A program made the position numbers and the translations under genes. From the NCBI GenBank assembly GCA_028287745.1, contig JAQBPB010000026.1:18313-82312 (forward strand): a DNA stretch of 64,000 nt, given 5' to 3'. Below the pieces are notes generated by a model. That model was not told the origin of the DNA. It searched no databases and saw nothing but the letters and a program-made list of their open reading frames with translations. Source of the stretch: Chloroflexota bacterium (GTDB taxonomy: Bacteria; Chloroflexota; Chloroflexia; Chloroheliales; Chloroheliaceae). Positions 6,855 to 15,557 of this stretch are shown here, in pieces. Position 1 is the stretch's first letter. Each line of letters opens with the position of its first letter.

Positions 6855-8321
6855 ATGCGTCACCCTGCTACCAAAGGGCGCCCTGGAAGCTCCATTAAGG
6901 GCCGGACCTCTTTAATCGTGCTTCTGCCGCTCGTCCTGACAATGCTACTCGCTGCATGCGGCGATGCCACCAGCACTCCGGCTGCCCCCACCAAAGCGGC
7001 AACTGCCGCTACGACCACAGCCCCGGCTACGACTGCCGCCGCTGCTGCGACCACCGCCGCCCCGACCACCGCGGCCCCGGCGGCTACGACTGCGGCACCC
7101 GCCACTACCGCAGCGGCTGTTACCGCTGCCGCGACTAGCGCCGCTTCAGCTTTTACCGGACAGGCTACCATCCGGGTAATGACTTTCTTTGCCTATGATA
7201 ATCCCGAAGTTGAAAAGGGTGTGGTAGAAGCCTTCCAGAAGGCTAACCCGAACATCAAAGTAAATCTTGAGCAAGTTTCCTACGATGATATTTTTACCAA
7301 GTATAAGACCCAGGTCGCCGGTGGCACCGCCCCGGACGTAATCTCGATGAATTTCGAAAACGTGCGCAGCTACGCAACCAAAAAAGCCCTGGCCCCTTTG
7401 AACGATCTGGTGTCACGCGATAAGTTCAACATGGGCATCTATTACCCTAATACGGTCCAGATGCACACCGTTGACAATAACCTTTACGGCTTACCGGCCA
7501 CTTTCTCCGATAACGTGGTCTACTATAATAAGACCATGTTTGATAAAGCCGGGGTGACTTACCCTGACGCAACCTGGGACTGGAGCAAGCTGGTCAGCAC
7601 CGCCAAGCAGTTCACCAATGGCGAAACCTACGGCTACGGCCCGGCCTGGTGGCCGATGTACCTTTTCCTGTATAACACCAATATCCTGACCGCAGATAAC
7701 GCTAAATGCGCCCTGGACACGCCGGAAGGTTTGCAGGCAATCCAGGCATATGTCGACCTGTCTACCAAAGATAAAGTTTCGGCCAATGCCGCCGCCGCTA
7801 AAGCGCAGGGCGACTATGACCGCTTCATTGCGGGCAAGCTGGCGATGTATGTAGCCGGACCCTGGGCCGTCAAGCCTTTTAACAAAGCCATTAAAGACAC
7901 CTTCCAGTGGGATATTGCCGAACATCCCAAGGGCACGACCCAGGGTACTTTCCTTTACAGCAATACCTACGCGATTTCGGCCAGTTCCAAGAACAAGGAT
8001 GCTTCCTGGGAATTCCTGAAGTTCGCTTCGGGAGTAGAGGGCCAGACCATCCGCCAGAAGGGCCAATTTGAAATCACCACCATCAAATCGGTGGCCGACT
8101 CCACTTTTGTACCTTCGATGAAAGGCCAGTCCCCGGCCCACCCGGAAATTTTCTTGAACGCAACCGCCTACGGCAAGAAATTGCCGGACCACGCGCGTTT
8201 GCAGGAAATCCTGGATGCCATCCAGCCGGAGCTTGACCTGGCGCTCAACGGCAACAAGTCGGTCAAGGAAACAATGACTGCTGCTTGCAACTCCGTAAAT
8301 AGCATTCTTGCTCAGAAATAA
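6855..8321 (+). CDS. Sugar ABC transporter substrate-binding lipoprotein (CUT1 family)
   Basis: A 488-residue family 1 extracellular solute-binding protein. The N-terminus has a basic region, a hydrophobic segment (LIVLLPLVLTMLLAAC) and a lipobox LAAC, so it is a Sec-exported lipoprotein. After the Cys comes a linker of about 60 residues made almost wholly of Ala, Thr and Pro, then the binding domain (TIRVMTFFAYDNPEVEKGVV through DRFIAGKLAMYVAGPWAV). The ATG at 6855 is preferred to one 24 codons upstream because AAGGAGG lies directly in front of it and the signal peptide starts properly there. Two permease genes follow after a strong hairpin. The ligand is not known; the neighbouring GH2, GH5 and GH35-like enzymes suggest a beta-linked oligosaccharide. 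Confidence 0.93.
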   Translation: MRHPATKGRPGSSIKGRTSLIVLLPLVLTMLLAACGDATSTPAAPTKAATAATTTAPATTAAAAATTAAPTTAAPAATTAAPATTAAAVTAAATSAASAFTGQATIRVMTFFAYDNPEVEKGVVEAFQKANPNIKVNLEQVSYDDIFTKYKTQVAGGTAPDVISMNFENVRSYATKKALAPLNDLVSRDKFNMGIYYPNTVQMHTVDNNLYGLPATFSDNVVYYNKTMFDKAGVTYPDATWDWSKLVSTAKQFTNGETYGYGPAWWPMYLFLYNTNILTADNAKCALDTPEGLQAIQAYVDLSTKDKVSANAAAAKAQGDYDRFIAGKLAMYVAGPWAVKPFNKAIKDTFQWDIAEHPKGTTQGTFLYSNTYAISASSKNKDASWEFLKFASGVEGQTIRQKGQFEITTIKSVADSTFVPSMKGQSPAHPEIFLNATAYGKKLPDHARLQEILDAIQPELDLALNGNKSVKETMTAACNSVNSILAQK

Positions 8322-8340
8322 CTACTTTGTGTAATAATAA

Positions 8341-8377
8341 GGCCAGTGGCTGCGGGATTTTTCCGCAGCCACTGGCC
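8341..8377 (+). promoter_or_regulatory. Intercistronic stem-loop between binding protein and permease genes
   Basis: GGCCAGTGGCTGCGG (8341-8355) pairs perfectly over 15 bp with CCGCAGCCACTGGCC (8363-8377) around a 7-base T-rich loop. There is no U-tract after it, so it is more likely an mRNA-stabilising or partially terminating element that gives more binding protein than permease. That arrangement is well known for binding-protein transporter operons. Confidence 0.75.
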
Positions 8378-8444
8378 GCAAAACCAGGCAGGATGCCTTC
8401 TTCCAGTGGTGGAAAAACCTATAAACATGATCGGTGGATGATCA

Positions 8445-9401
8445 ATGGAAACCAACACTTCCGTTAAAGCGGTCAACCAGCCTTCGGCTACCCGGCAGGT
8501 CAAAGCCAGGGCTAACAAAAAGGTCCCGGTTAACTGGCGAGATGCCTTTTGGGGCTATATTCTGATCGCCCCGGCCTTTATCTTCATCATCGGTTTTACC
8601 TTTATCCCGGTCATTGGCGCTTTTGGGATCAGCCTGACTAAATGGGACCTGCTTTCCCAGGCAGAATTTATCGGCTTTGATAATTATCAAAGAATATTCT
8701 CGGATAACGTAGCCACCAAAACTTTACTCAACACCTTCTACTATACATTCGTCAGCGTGCCGCTGGGTATAATAATCTCCCTGCTGCTGGCGAGCCTGCT
8801 GAACCAGAAAATCCGGGGTCTGGCAATATTCAGGACCTTTTACTATCTGCCGGTCATCTCTTCAACCGTCGCCGTCAGCATGATTTTCCGGTGGGTTTTA
8901 GACTCCCAGTACGGCATGCTCAACGGAGGCTTAGCTATCTTTGGGATTTCGCCCATTCCCTGGCTAACCGACCCGGCCTGGGCCATGCCCGCCGTTATTC
9001 TGGTAACGGTCTGGCGCAGCCTCGGCTTTAACATGCTGGTGCTTTTAGCCGCCTTGCAGGATGTACCAAAAGAGCTGCACGAGGCCGCCGCCATGGACGG
9101 AGCGACCGCCTTTCACAAGTTTTTCTATGTGAGCATTCCCCTGATAACCCCGGCCATTTTCTTTGTTACAATGACCAGCCTGATAAATTCCTTTCAGAGC
9201 TTTGACCTGGTCTACAACATGACCCAGGGAGGTCCGGCCAGGGCTACTTCTTTGATCGGTTACTACCTGTGGGAACAGGCTTTCAAATACCTGAATATGG
9301 GCTATGGAGCGGCAATCGCTTTTGTGCTGTTCTTCTTTATCCTGGTGATTACCTTTGTGCAGTGGGTCCTGCGCCGCAAATGGGTCTTTGGGGAGGAATA
9401 A
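8445..9401 (+). CDS. ABC sugar permease, MalF/UgpA type
   Basis: A 318-residue inner-membrane permease of the CUT1 family. After a short cytoplasmic N-terminus six hydrophobic segments can be seen, beginning with YILIAPAFIFIIGFTFIPVI. The EAA loop that contacts the ATPase reads ELHEAAAMDGATAFHKFFYV. It is the first of two permeases, and the second starts 6 bp after its stop. A GGTGG lies upstream of the ATG. It forms the translocation channel with the next gene product. No ATP-binding subunit is encoded nearby, so a shared MsmK-type ATPase elsewhere is likely. Confidence 0.93.
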   Translation: METNTSVKAVNQPSATRQVKARANKKVPVNWRDAFWGYILIAPAFIFIIGFTFIPVIGAFGISLTKWDLLSQAEFIGFDNYQRIFSDNVATKTLLNTFYYTFVSVPLGIIISLLLASLLNQKIRGLAIFRTFYYLPVISSTVAVSMIFRWVLDSQYGMLNGGLAIFGISPIPWLTDPAWAMPAVILVTVWRSLGFNMLVLLAALQDVPKELHEAAAMDGATAFHKFFYVSIPLITPAIFFVTMTSLINSFQSFDLVYNMTQGGPARATSLIGYYLWEQAFKYLNMGYGAAIAFVLFFFILVITFVQWVLRRKWVFGEE

Positions 9402-9407
9402 AAAGTT

Positions 9408-10262
9408 ATGCTAAATAAGACTGCTTCTCTGGACACTTATAACAGGAACAGGCTCCTGATTAAATTCCTCAGTTACTTTGTCCTGACGGCCGGGGCTGCC
9501 CTGATGGTGATGCCATTTTTGTGGAGTGTGGCAACCTCTTTTAAGAACGCCAAAGATGTTTTTACCACCTCACCATTTCAAATAGCTTTTCCGCCGGATT
9601 TTTCCGCTTATAATGAAATGCTGGAACGGGTAGATTTCGTCCGCTACGCCACCAATACTTTTATCGTGGCCGGTCTGATAACGCTGGGGCAATTGTTTAC
9701 CTGTTCTTTATCGGGCTATGCTTTTGCCAAGATTAGATTTCCGGGACGGGATGCGATTTTTTTGATTTTCCTGTCTACCCTGATGGTGCCAGCTGCCGTG
9801 ACCCTGATTCCCAATTTCATTATAATGCGCTCGTTCCAGTTACTTGACACCCTGACCGCCCTGGTGCTGCCTTTTCTTGGGAGCGCTTACGGCACCTTTC
9901 TAATGCGCCAGTACTACCTGACCTTTCCTGATGAATTAACCGACGCCGCCAAACTGGATGGCTGCAACCCTTTTACCTTTTACTTGCGGATACTGCTCCC
10001 AAATTCAAAACCTATCCTGGCGACCCTCGGACTGCTTACTTTCCAGGCCTTCTGGAATGATTTTCAATGGCCGCTGATTGTAATCAATTCCGAGTCCAAC
10101 CGGACCCTGCAAGTAGGGCTTTCTTACCTGCGTAACGAGCATTACATTAACTGGCCGCTTTTAATGGCCGCTTCGGTTCTGACGACTTTGCCAATTATTG
10201 TGCTGTTCTTGCTGGCTCAAAAGCAACTCGTCCAGAGCGTCAAACTTTCCGGTATCAAGTAG
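9408..10262 (+). CDS. ABC sugar permease, MalG/UgpE type
   Basis: A 284-residue CUT1 permease with about six membrane segments (LSYFVLTAGAALMVMPFLW near the start). Its EAA loop is ELTDAAKLDGCNPFTFYLRI, and the C-terminal VQSVKLSGIK is typical of MalG-type subunits. A GGAGGA ribosome site overlaps the end of the preceding permease gene. It pairs with that permease to form the channel. Confidence 0.93.
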   Translation: MLNKTASLDTYNRNRLLIKFLSYFVLTAGAALMVMPFLWSVATSFKNAKDVFTTSPFQIAFPPDFSAYNEMLERVDFVRYATNTFIVAGLITLGQLFTCSLSGYAFAKIRFPGRDAIFLIFLSTLMVPAAVTLIPNFIIMRSFQLLDTLTALVLPFLGSAYGTFLMRQYYLTFPDELTDAAKLDGCNPFTFYLRILLPNSKPILATLGLLTFQAFWNDFQWPLIVINSESNRTLQVGLSYLRNEHYINWPLLMAASVLTTLPIIVLFLLAQKQLVQSVKLSGIK

Positions 10263-10366
10263 GAACCGGTAAGTCTTCATTAGCAAAATAAGCCGGGGGC
10301 CGGTTATTATTGAAAACTACCACTGGACGACTAGTTTAAGTTTCCAAGATGAAAGGCATCGAAACA

Positions 10367-11815
10367 ATGGATCAGTTGCAAATTAAAGGCGGTAAAGTAG
10401 TTGACGGCACCGGGAACCCGGTCTTTTTACGCGGCGTGAACATCGGAGGTTGGCTGAACTTCGAACATTTCCTCAGCGGCTTTCCCGGCTCGGAGGCGAA
10501 CCTGCGCCGGTTAATGCAGCAAAAGTTAGGCGAAAAGAAAGCCGCTTTTTTCTTGGAGCGGTTCCTGGACCATTTTTTCAACGAAAACGATGTGAAGTTC
10601 CTGGCCAAATCCGGCGTTAATGCCATTCGCCTACCCCTGAATTACCGCCATTTCGAAAGCGATATGGCGCCTTTTGAATACATGGAGAGCGGTTTTAAGC
10701 GGGTGGACCAGGCCCTTGAATGGTGTGAAAAGCACTCAATCTATGTCATTTTGGACTTACATTCGGTGCCGGGCTGGCAAAACGGCGATTGGCACTGCGA
10801 CAATAGCAGCCGCCACGCCCTCTTCTGGTCCCACAAACATTTCCAGGACCGCTTTGTGGGACTGTGGGAAGAACTGGCCCGCCGTTACCGGGACCGGGCA
10901 GTCGTAGCAGGCTATAACCTGGTAAATGAACCCTTAACTAATGCCCCTTATGGCCGCTTTTTACCGGACGCGGAGTACCAGCCGGACTGGGAGATTATGA
11001 ACCAGGTCTACCGGCGCACCACCGAGGCCATCCGCAAGATTGACCCGAAACACATAATTATCGTGGAAGGCGACTACTATTCGATGCTCTTTAAGGGTCT
11101 GGAAGCGCCTTTTGACCCCAATCTGATGTACAGCAACCATAATTACATCGAAGTAGCCGTGTCTCCGATAGAGGCTTACCCGCTAACGTTTAACGGTACC
11201 TATTGGGATGAGCGGAAAATTGAGGAACAGTTTATCGAAACGGAGGGCTTCCAGTTCGCGCAGACCCATAACGTGCCGCTTTACGTGGGAGAGTTTGGCC
11301 TGAATATGGAGTACCCTTCCGATAATGTGGTCCATAAAGTTAACATCTTCCGCGACCACGTTGGGGTCTTCAATCGCCTGGATTGCCACTGGACTTTCTG
11401 GTCGTACAAGGACCTGGGCGTTATGGGCTGGCTGCAGACCGCGCCGGACTCGCTCTATAACCAGACTATTAAACCGCTCCTGCAAGCTAAAACCGACCTG
11501 GGCGTAGATTTTGGCTGGCTGGCCGGGTTTATTCCCGAAATACAGGGACCTATGACCGCCATTAGCGAGCAGATTGTGTCGCGCATTCCGGGGCTGGACC
11601 CCGCGACAAACTTCCGGTACTTGAGCCAGGCGGCCATGGCCGGGTATGCCGCCGACCAACTCCAAAACCTGTATGTGGCCCAGTTTGTCGATAAATCCGA
11701 AGCGGAAATTGATGCAATCCTGGCCTCGTTTGACCTTAGCAGGTGTATTGAAAGGAAAGAGTTGGGCGAGGTTATTCGTGCAAGCGGGAAAGTTTACCCA
11801 ACCGCCGCCAGTTAA
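10367..11815 (+). CDS. Glycoside hydrolase family 5 (cellulase fold)
   Basis: A 482-residue GH5-type (alpha/beta)8 enzyme. The N-terminal NPVFLRGVNIGGWLNFE and GVNAIRLPLNYRHFE are standard GH5 signatures. The acid/base Glu is in GYNLVNEPLTN and the nucleophile Glu in LYVGEFGLN. It has no signal peptide, so it works on imported oligosaccharide (beta-glucoside, beta-mannoside or similar). An in-frame ATG at 10349 is an alternative start; the one at 10367 is preferred because an AAAGG lies upstream of it and the conserved fold starts right after. About 90 residues C-terminal to the barrel form an extra helical region. It follows the importer genes and is probably in the same operon. Confidence 0.88.
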   Translation: MDQLQIKGGKVVDGTGNPVFLRGVNIGGWLNFEHFLSGFPGSEANLRRLMQQKLGEKKAAFFLERFLDHFFNENDVKFLAKSGVNAIRLPLNYRHFESDMAPFEYMESGFKRVDQALEWCEKHSIYVILDLHSVPGWQNGDWHCDNSSRHALFWSHKHFQDRFVGLWEELARRYRDRAVVAGYNLVNEPLTNAPYGRFLPDAEYQPDWEIMNQVYRRTTEAIRKIDPKHIIIVEGDYYSMLFKGLEAPFDPNLMYSNHNYIEVAVSPIEAYPLTFNGTYWDERKIEEQFIETEGFQFAQTHNVPLYVGEFGLNMEYPSDNVVHKVNIFRDHVGVFNRLDCHWTFWSYKDLGVMGWLQTAPDSLYNQTIKPLLQAKTDLGVDFGWLAGFIPEIQGPMTAISEQIVSRIPGLDPATNFRYLSQAAMAGYAADQLQNLYVAQFVDKSEAEIDAILASFDLSRCIERKELGEVIRASGKVYPTAAS

Positions 11816-11844
11816 ACGGAAGGCCAGCGTAACAGGAGATAATT

Positions 11845-13920
11845 TTGCCAGAACTTACCTTTCAAGACGGAGTAGCTTTTTGGAAAGATACCCCGCTCTA
11901 TTTAATTACTGCCGAATACCCTTACTTCCGGGATAACCCGGCTAACTGGGAGCAGCGGCTCCGCCAGATTGCCAGCCTGGGAGCCGGTATAATCAGCACT
12001 TATATTCCCTGGCGGCATCACGAGCTACTCATAAACGGCGAGCGGGTATTCGACTTCAGTGGCCGGACTTTGCCAAACCGGGACGTGCTGGGCTTTATCG
12101 GGTTGTGTCGGGGCCTGGGCCTGAAGCTAATCCTCAAACCGGGCCCGTTTTGCCACGCCGAGTTGAATTACGGCGGCTTACCAGATTTTGTATGCCCACT
12201 CCAGCGGCCCGATATAGAACCTAACCTGAAAGGCGATAACAGCCCGGTAACCTGGGTGGGCAGCCAGCCCGGCAGCACAGGCGCACCCCTACCCTGGCCG
12301 CTGCCTTCGGCCGACTCCCCGGTCTATAAAGCGGAGGTCATGCGCTGGTTCCAGGCTGTCCGCAGCCAGGTGCTTCTTGAAAACTGCGCCCCTTCTGGTC
12401 CGGTGGTGGCGACCCAGGTCGGTAACGAAGGCATCTACAGCGACGCCCAGCATGCCGTGTGGTCGCACGATTACAGCCGGTGCGCCCAGGAAGAATACCG
12501 CCGCTGGCTGGAAAAACGCTATGGCAGTATCGGCGCGTATAATTCCGCGCACCACAGCAAGCTAGATAATTGGTCCGAGATTGAGCCGCCCAGCGCGTAT
12601 ACGGCACCGCCGGAACTGGCAGGCCTGCGGGCATACACGGACTGGGCCGAGTATAGCGGGTATTCGCTGGGCAGCCTTTTCACCGAATACGCCGCCTGGC
12701 TAGATTTGCCGGTCCCGGCCCTTACCAACGTTAACCCGCCCACCGCCGATGCCTGGGGCATAGATGCCTGGCTTAGCCGGGTGCAACCGGGCAAGTGGAA
12801 AGGCGTGGAATACGGCTATACCAACTGGATTGGGGTAGCCGCCGAGGACGCTTCGGCCCTGGCCCGCTACATGCTCCTGACCCGCCGGGCCGCCGGACCC
12901 AACCTGGAAGAGAACTGGGGCTTTGGCAAGATTTATGACCCCCGTTACGAGAAGGCCAGCGTTTGTTTCCAACAGACCCTGGTTGCCATCGCGGGCGGCA
13001 CGACCGGCTATAACATTTATACGGCGGTTGGCACCACGGACTGGGATGAGGAAATTGACCGCTTCATGGAAAAGCCTTACCCATCCCATGCCCCTATTGG
13101 GCCGGATAAGGTTGATCCGGACAAAGCAAAAGCTCTTGCTGACCTGAATGGATTCCTGAACGAGTTTGGGGCGGAATACCTCAACTGCGCCCCGGTTACA
13201 GGGGTGGCCTGGGGCCTTTACCAGCCCTATGCGCACCTGGGAGCATGGTGTACTGAGGCGGATAACGGTATGTGGCCGGAAGTTGCCGGGCACACTTTAC
13301 CGGTACAGGGACCGGCGTTAATGGCCGTACAGCAAAAACTGATTGAGGATGGGCGGGACCTGGCCTACCTTGATTTAGAAACGGCGACCGTGGCCGACCT
13401 TGCCCGCTATAAGCTGCTCATCATGCCGGGTGGGCCATACATGGACGCCGCTACCCAGCACAGCCTGGCCGAATTTACCCGGGAAGGTGGGACATTGGCC
13501 CTTATTGGGGAGGTACCGGCCCTGGATGAACAACTTGAGCCTTTCAGGGAACTGGCCGGGCTTAAAGAAGAAAGCCGCCTGATGGTTTTTCCCGATCAGA
13601 AGCAACTGCTGGCCGCCTTGCCAGAGCTATTGAACAATGTCAGGGCGGCAGGGCTGGCAATCGAGGCCCCTGGTAAAGCCTGCGCCTGGCTGCGCGAGAA
13701 CCCGGCCCAAAATCTCCAATTCCTGGTTATCCTGTCCAACCTGGCCGGAGAGGTGCGGATTACCTACTCACGGGGAGAGGAGCAAATCAACCTGGCTTTA
13801 GATTTGCCTGACCGGGGCGGCGCAATCGTCCGCCTTGACCGGGGAAAGGTCAGCCACATGGTTATTGGCGGTGAGTCAGATACGCCAGGTACTTACTCTG
13901 CTACCACTCCCGGTGCATAA
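11845..13920 (+). CDS. Glycoside hydrolase, GH35-like beta-galactosidase
   Basis: A 691-residue enzyme beginning at TTG (AGGAGA lies about 6 bases upstream). The N-terminal TIM barrel shows GH35-type motifs: PLYLITAEYPYFRDNPANWE, ISTYIPWRHHE, FDFSG and LILKPGPFCHAELNYGGLP. The likely acid/base is the Glu in ATQVGNEGIYSD, and the likely nucleophile is in NLEENWGFG. From about residue 440 a flavodoxin-like, glutamine-amidotransferase-type domain follows (YKLLIMPGGPYMD, GGTLALIGEVP), similar to the trimerisation domain of GH42 enzymes, so the exact family is uncertain between GH35 and GH42 relatives. No signal peptide is present. It is the last gene of the importer/hydrolase cluster. Confidence 0.8.
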   Translation: MPELTFQDGVAFWKDTPLYLITAEYPYFRDNPANWEQRLRQIASLGAGIISTYIPWRHHELLINGERVFDFSGRTLPNRDVLGFIGLCRGLGLKLILKPGPFCHAELNYGGLPDFVCPLQRPDIEPNLKGDNSPVTWVGSQPGSTGAPLPWPLPSADSPVYKAEVMRWFQAVRSQVLLENCAPSGPVVATQVGNEGIYSDAQHAVWSHDYSRCAQEEYRRWLEKRYGSIGAYNSAHHSKLDNWSEIEPPSAYTAPPELAGLRAYTDWAEYSGYSLGSLFTEYAAWLDLPVPALTNVNPPTADAWGIDAWLSRVQPGKWKGVEYGYTNWIGVAAEDASALARYMLLTRRAAGPNLEENWGFGKIYDPRYEKASVCFQQTLVAIAGGTTGYNIYTAVGTTDWDEEIDRFMEKPYPSHAPIGPDKVDPDKAKALADLNGFLNEFGAEYLNCAPVTGVAWGLYQPYAHLGAWCTEADNGMWPEVAGHTLPVQGPALMAVQQKLIEDGRDLAYLDLETATVADLARYKLLIMPGGPYMDAATQHSLAEFTREGGTLALIGEVPALDEQLEPFRELAGLKEESRLMVFPDQKQLLAALPELLNNVRAAGLAIEAPGKACAWLRENPAQNLQFLVILSNLAGEVRITYSRGEEQINLALDLPDRGGAIVRLDRGKVSHMVIGGESDTPGTYSATTPGA

Positions 13921-14126
13921 ATTCCTGGCCTTGTCCGGTCTTTTTTGGTTTGGATATCAGGAATAGTCCTTAATAAGCTACTTCTAACATCCAAACCTGG
14001 CTGATAGGCAGTGCTCCCAGTGCGCCGAAATACGATTTTCTACTTAAAGGCTTACCAATTGAACCGAGTGATCATTAAAACCGGCCCTACTTTTGAATCT
14101 GACAAACCAGGCAGGTAAAAAGATAA

Positions 14127-14155
14127 ACCTGTTACCGCTCGGGACGGTAACAGGT
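14127..14155 (-). terminator. Rho-independent terminator of the SnoaL-like gene
   Basis: ACCTGTTACCG (14127-14137) and CGGTAACAGGT (14145-14155) form an 11-bp stem with a 7-base loop. In the minus direction it is followed by TTATCTTTTT. It lies about 70 bp beyond the stop of the minus-strand gene. The rest of 13921-14221 shows nothing identifiable. Confidence 0.7.
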
Positions 14156-14221
14156 GGTAGAAGGCTATGGTAATAATTCAACTTTTAATAATGACGCAAA
14201 ACTTTGAGGGAAAAGTAATTG

Positions 14222-14605
14222 TTATGCCGGGGCGGCGGTTGACATTGCGCCGAGTTGCTGTAGAAGGGCCAGGACATCGGCCTGTATCCAGAATTTAACA
14301 ATCTTCCCACCGGCGACCTGGTAGATAACCATAACCGGGACTGTTACCGGCTTGCCGGTGGCAGGTATGCCCATAAAAGCCCCCCGGTGAGTGCCGGTCA
14401 TAATTCCCCTTACCACTACTTTGTCATCTTCGGCAACCATATCTTCTACGGCTAACTGATAGCCGGGAAAAGCCGCCTCAAACATCTCAATATGTTCTAT
14501 GAGGTTATTATCTGTAACATAACGTTTACAGGCCTGAATCTTATCACCGCTACTCAATTCCGCGAAGTATTGTCTGATAAAGGCTTTGTTGTTTTCAACA
14601 GACAT
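14222..14605 (-). CDS. SnoaL-like (NTF2-fold) polyketide cyclase-type protein
   Basis: A 127-residue cone-shaped NTF2/SnoaL-fold protein: NKAFIRQYFAELSSGD at the start, EDDKVVVRGIMTGTHRG and PATGKPVTVPVMVIYQVAGG later. The GTHRGxFMGIPATGK segment is the hallmark of SnoaL-like ester cyclases. Most members outside antibiotic clusters have no known substrate. It stands alone on the minus strand, divergent from a second member of the same family at 14943, and has its own terminator. Confidence 0.85.
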   Translation of the reverse strand: MSVENNKAFIRQYFAELSSGDKIQACKRYVTDNNLIEHIEMFEAAFPGYQLAVEDMVAEDDKVVVRGIMTGTHRGAFMGIPATGKPVTVPVMVIYQVAGGKIVKFWIQADVLALLQQLGAMSTAAPA

Positions 14606-14821
14606 TCCTTACCTCCCGTTAAGCCACTATTCTATTGACCATTGAGGGTTTTCTTAAATTTAGAATACCTTATTTAAGAATAGCTTTGATTGCACGGTCG
14701 TACAAGAAGATTCTTGGTACATAGTTGGTACATTCTGTTTACCCACCTGTTTTATCCTAGTTGATAAATAAGAATCTCGTGCTTGAATTTCCTGATTATA
14801 TTAATTTATTAATATATTGTA

Positions 14822-14849
14822 TTGATTTTTATCATAAGTGGGCTATAGT
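14822..14849 (+). promoter_or_regulatory. Putative sigma70 promoter of the second SnoaL-like gene
   Basis: TTGATT (14822-14827) and TATAGT (14844-14849) are 16 bases apart in an AT-rich divergent region (14606-14942). A tandem TTGGTACAT motif occurs further upstream near 14716-14735. I see nothing else in this stretch. Confidence 0.45.
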
Positions 14850-14942
14850 AATAGTAACTTTTGTTGCATCTTCAAAGTATAAAATTTAAGTATATTTGGC
14901 TGCGGGTGTAACCTTGTTTTTAGTGCAAAGGAGGGCTTGGCT

Positions 14943-15377
14943 ATGTCGCCAGAAGAACTCAGGACCAGGACAGAGCGGTTCATTGAAGAAGTCTTGAACC
15001 AGCACAATCTTGCCGTAGTTGATCAATTTATTGCCCCGGAGTACTTGCTCCAGGACTCGGAACCTCCGATTCAAGGGCCGGATGGGTATCGACAATTTAT
15101 AGAAGGTATCCTGGTTATCTTCCCGGATATCCATTTTACCCTTGATGAATTCTTTGCCGTGGGCGACAAGATTGCCTTCCGGTGGTCCATACAGGCTACC
15201 CATAAAGGGACATGGGGTGTAATACCGGCCACGGGTAAGACCGTCAGGGACAAGGGAATTATTATTTCCCACGTCAACGCCCAGGGCAAAACAGTTGAAG
15301 AGTGGATCACCAACGATGGGTTAGGCATCTTGCGGCAGCTTGGCGGTTTACCAACGCCAACAGCAACCCCGGCCTGA
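14943..15377 (+). CDS. SnoaL-like (NTF2-fold) ester cyclase family protein
   Basis: A 144-residue SnoaL-like protein (RTERFIEEVLNQHNLAVVD, then FFAVGDKIAFRWSIQATHKG and PATGKTVRDKGIIISHV). The ATG at 14943 is chosen because AAGGAGGGC ends 6 bases upstream; the TTG two codons earlier would overlap that site. It is divergent from a homologous but clearly different gene at 14222-14605. It ends at a strong terminator. Substrate unknown. Confidence 0.85.
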   Translation: MSPEELRTRTERFIEEVLNQHNLAVVDQFIAPEYLLQDSEPPIQGPDGYRQFIEGILVIFPDIHFTLDEFFAVGDKIAFRWSIQATHKGTWGVIPATGKTVRDKGIIISHVNAQGKTVEEWITNDGLGILRQLGGLPTPTATPA

Positions 15378-15397
15378 TCTAACAACACTTCTTAGAG

Positions 15398-15435
15398 AAA
15401 AGGCCCGGTTGCTTAAAATGCAATACGGGCCTTTT
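15398..15435 (+). terminator. Rho-independent terminator
   Basis: AAAAGGCCCG (15398-15407) pairs with CGGGCCTTTT (15426-15435), ending in a T-run, 20 bp after the SnoaL-like gene. Confidence 0.8.
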
Positions 15436-15557
15436 CAGGATCCTTAACAATTCCTCGTTATTCTAATTCAATAATTTAGGCTTATGTCGAAATTATTCCA
15501 GGACATTCTATTGGCCGGTTTAATTTTCGCACGAATATCCGTTTCAGGAGAAAAAGT

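Noticed and set aside
7491..8192. 233-codon minus-strand frame inside the sugar-binding protein gene
   Set aside because: The plus strand encodes a full, well-recognised lipoprotein; long antisense frames are common in GC-rich genes.
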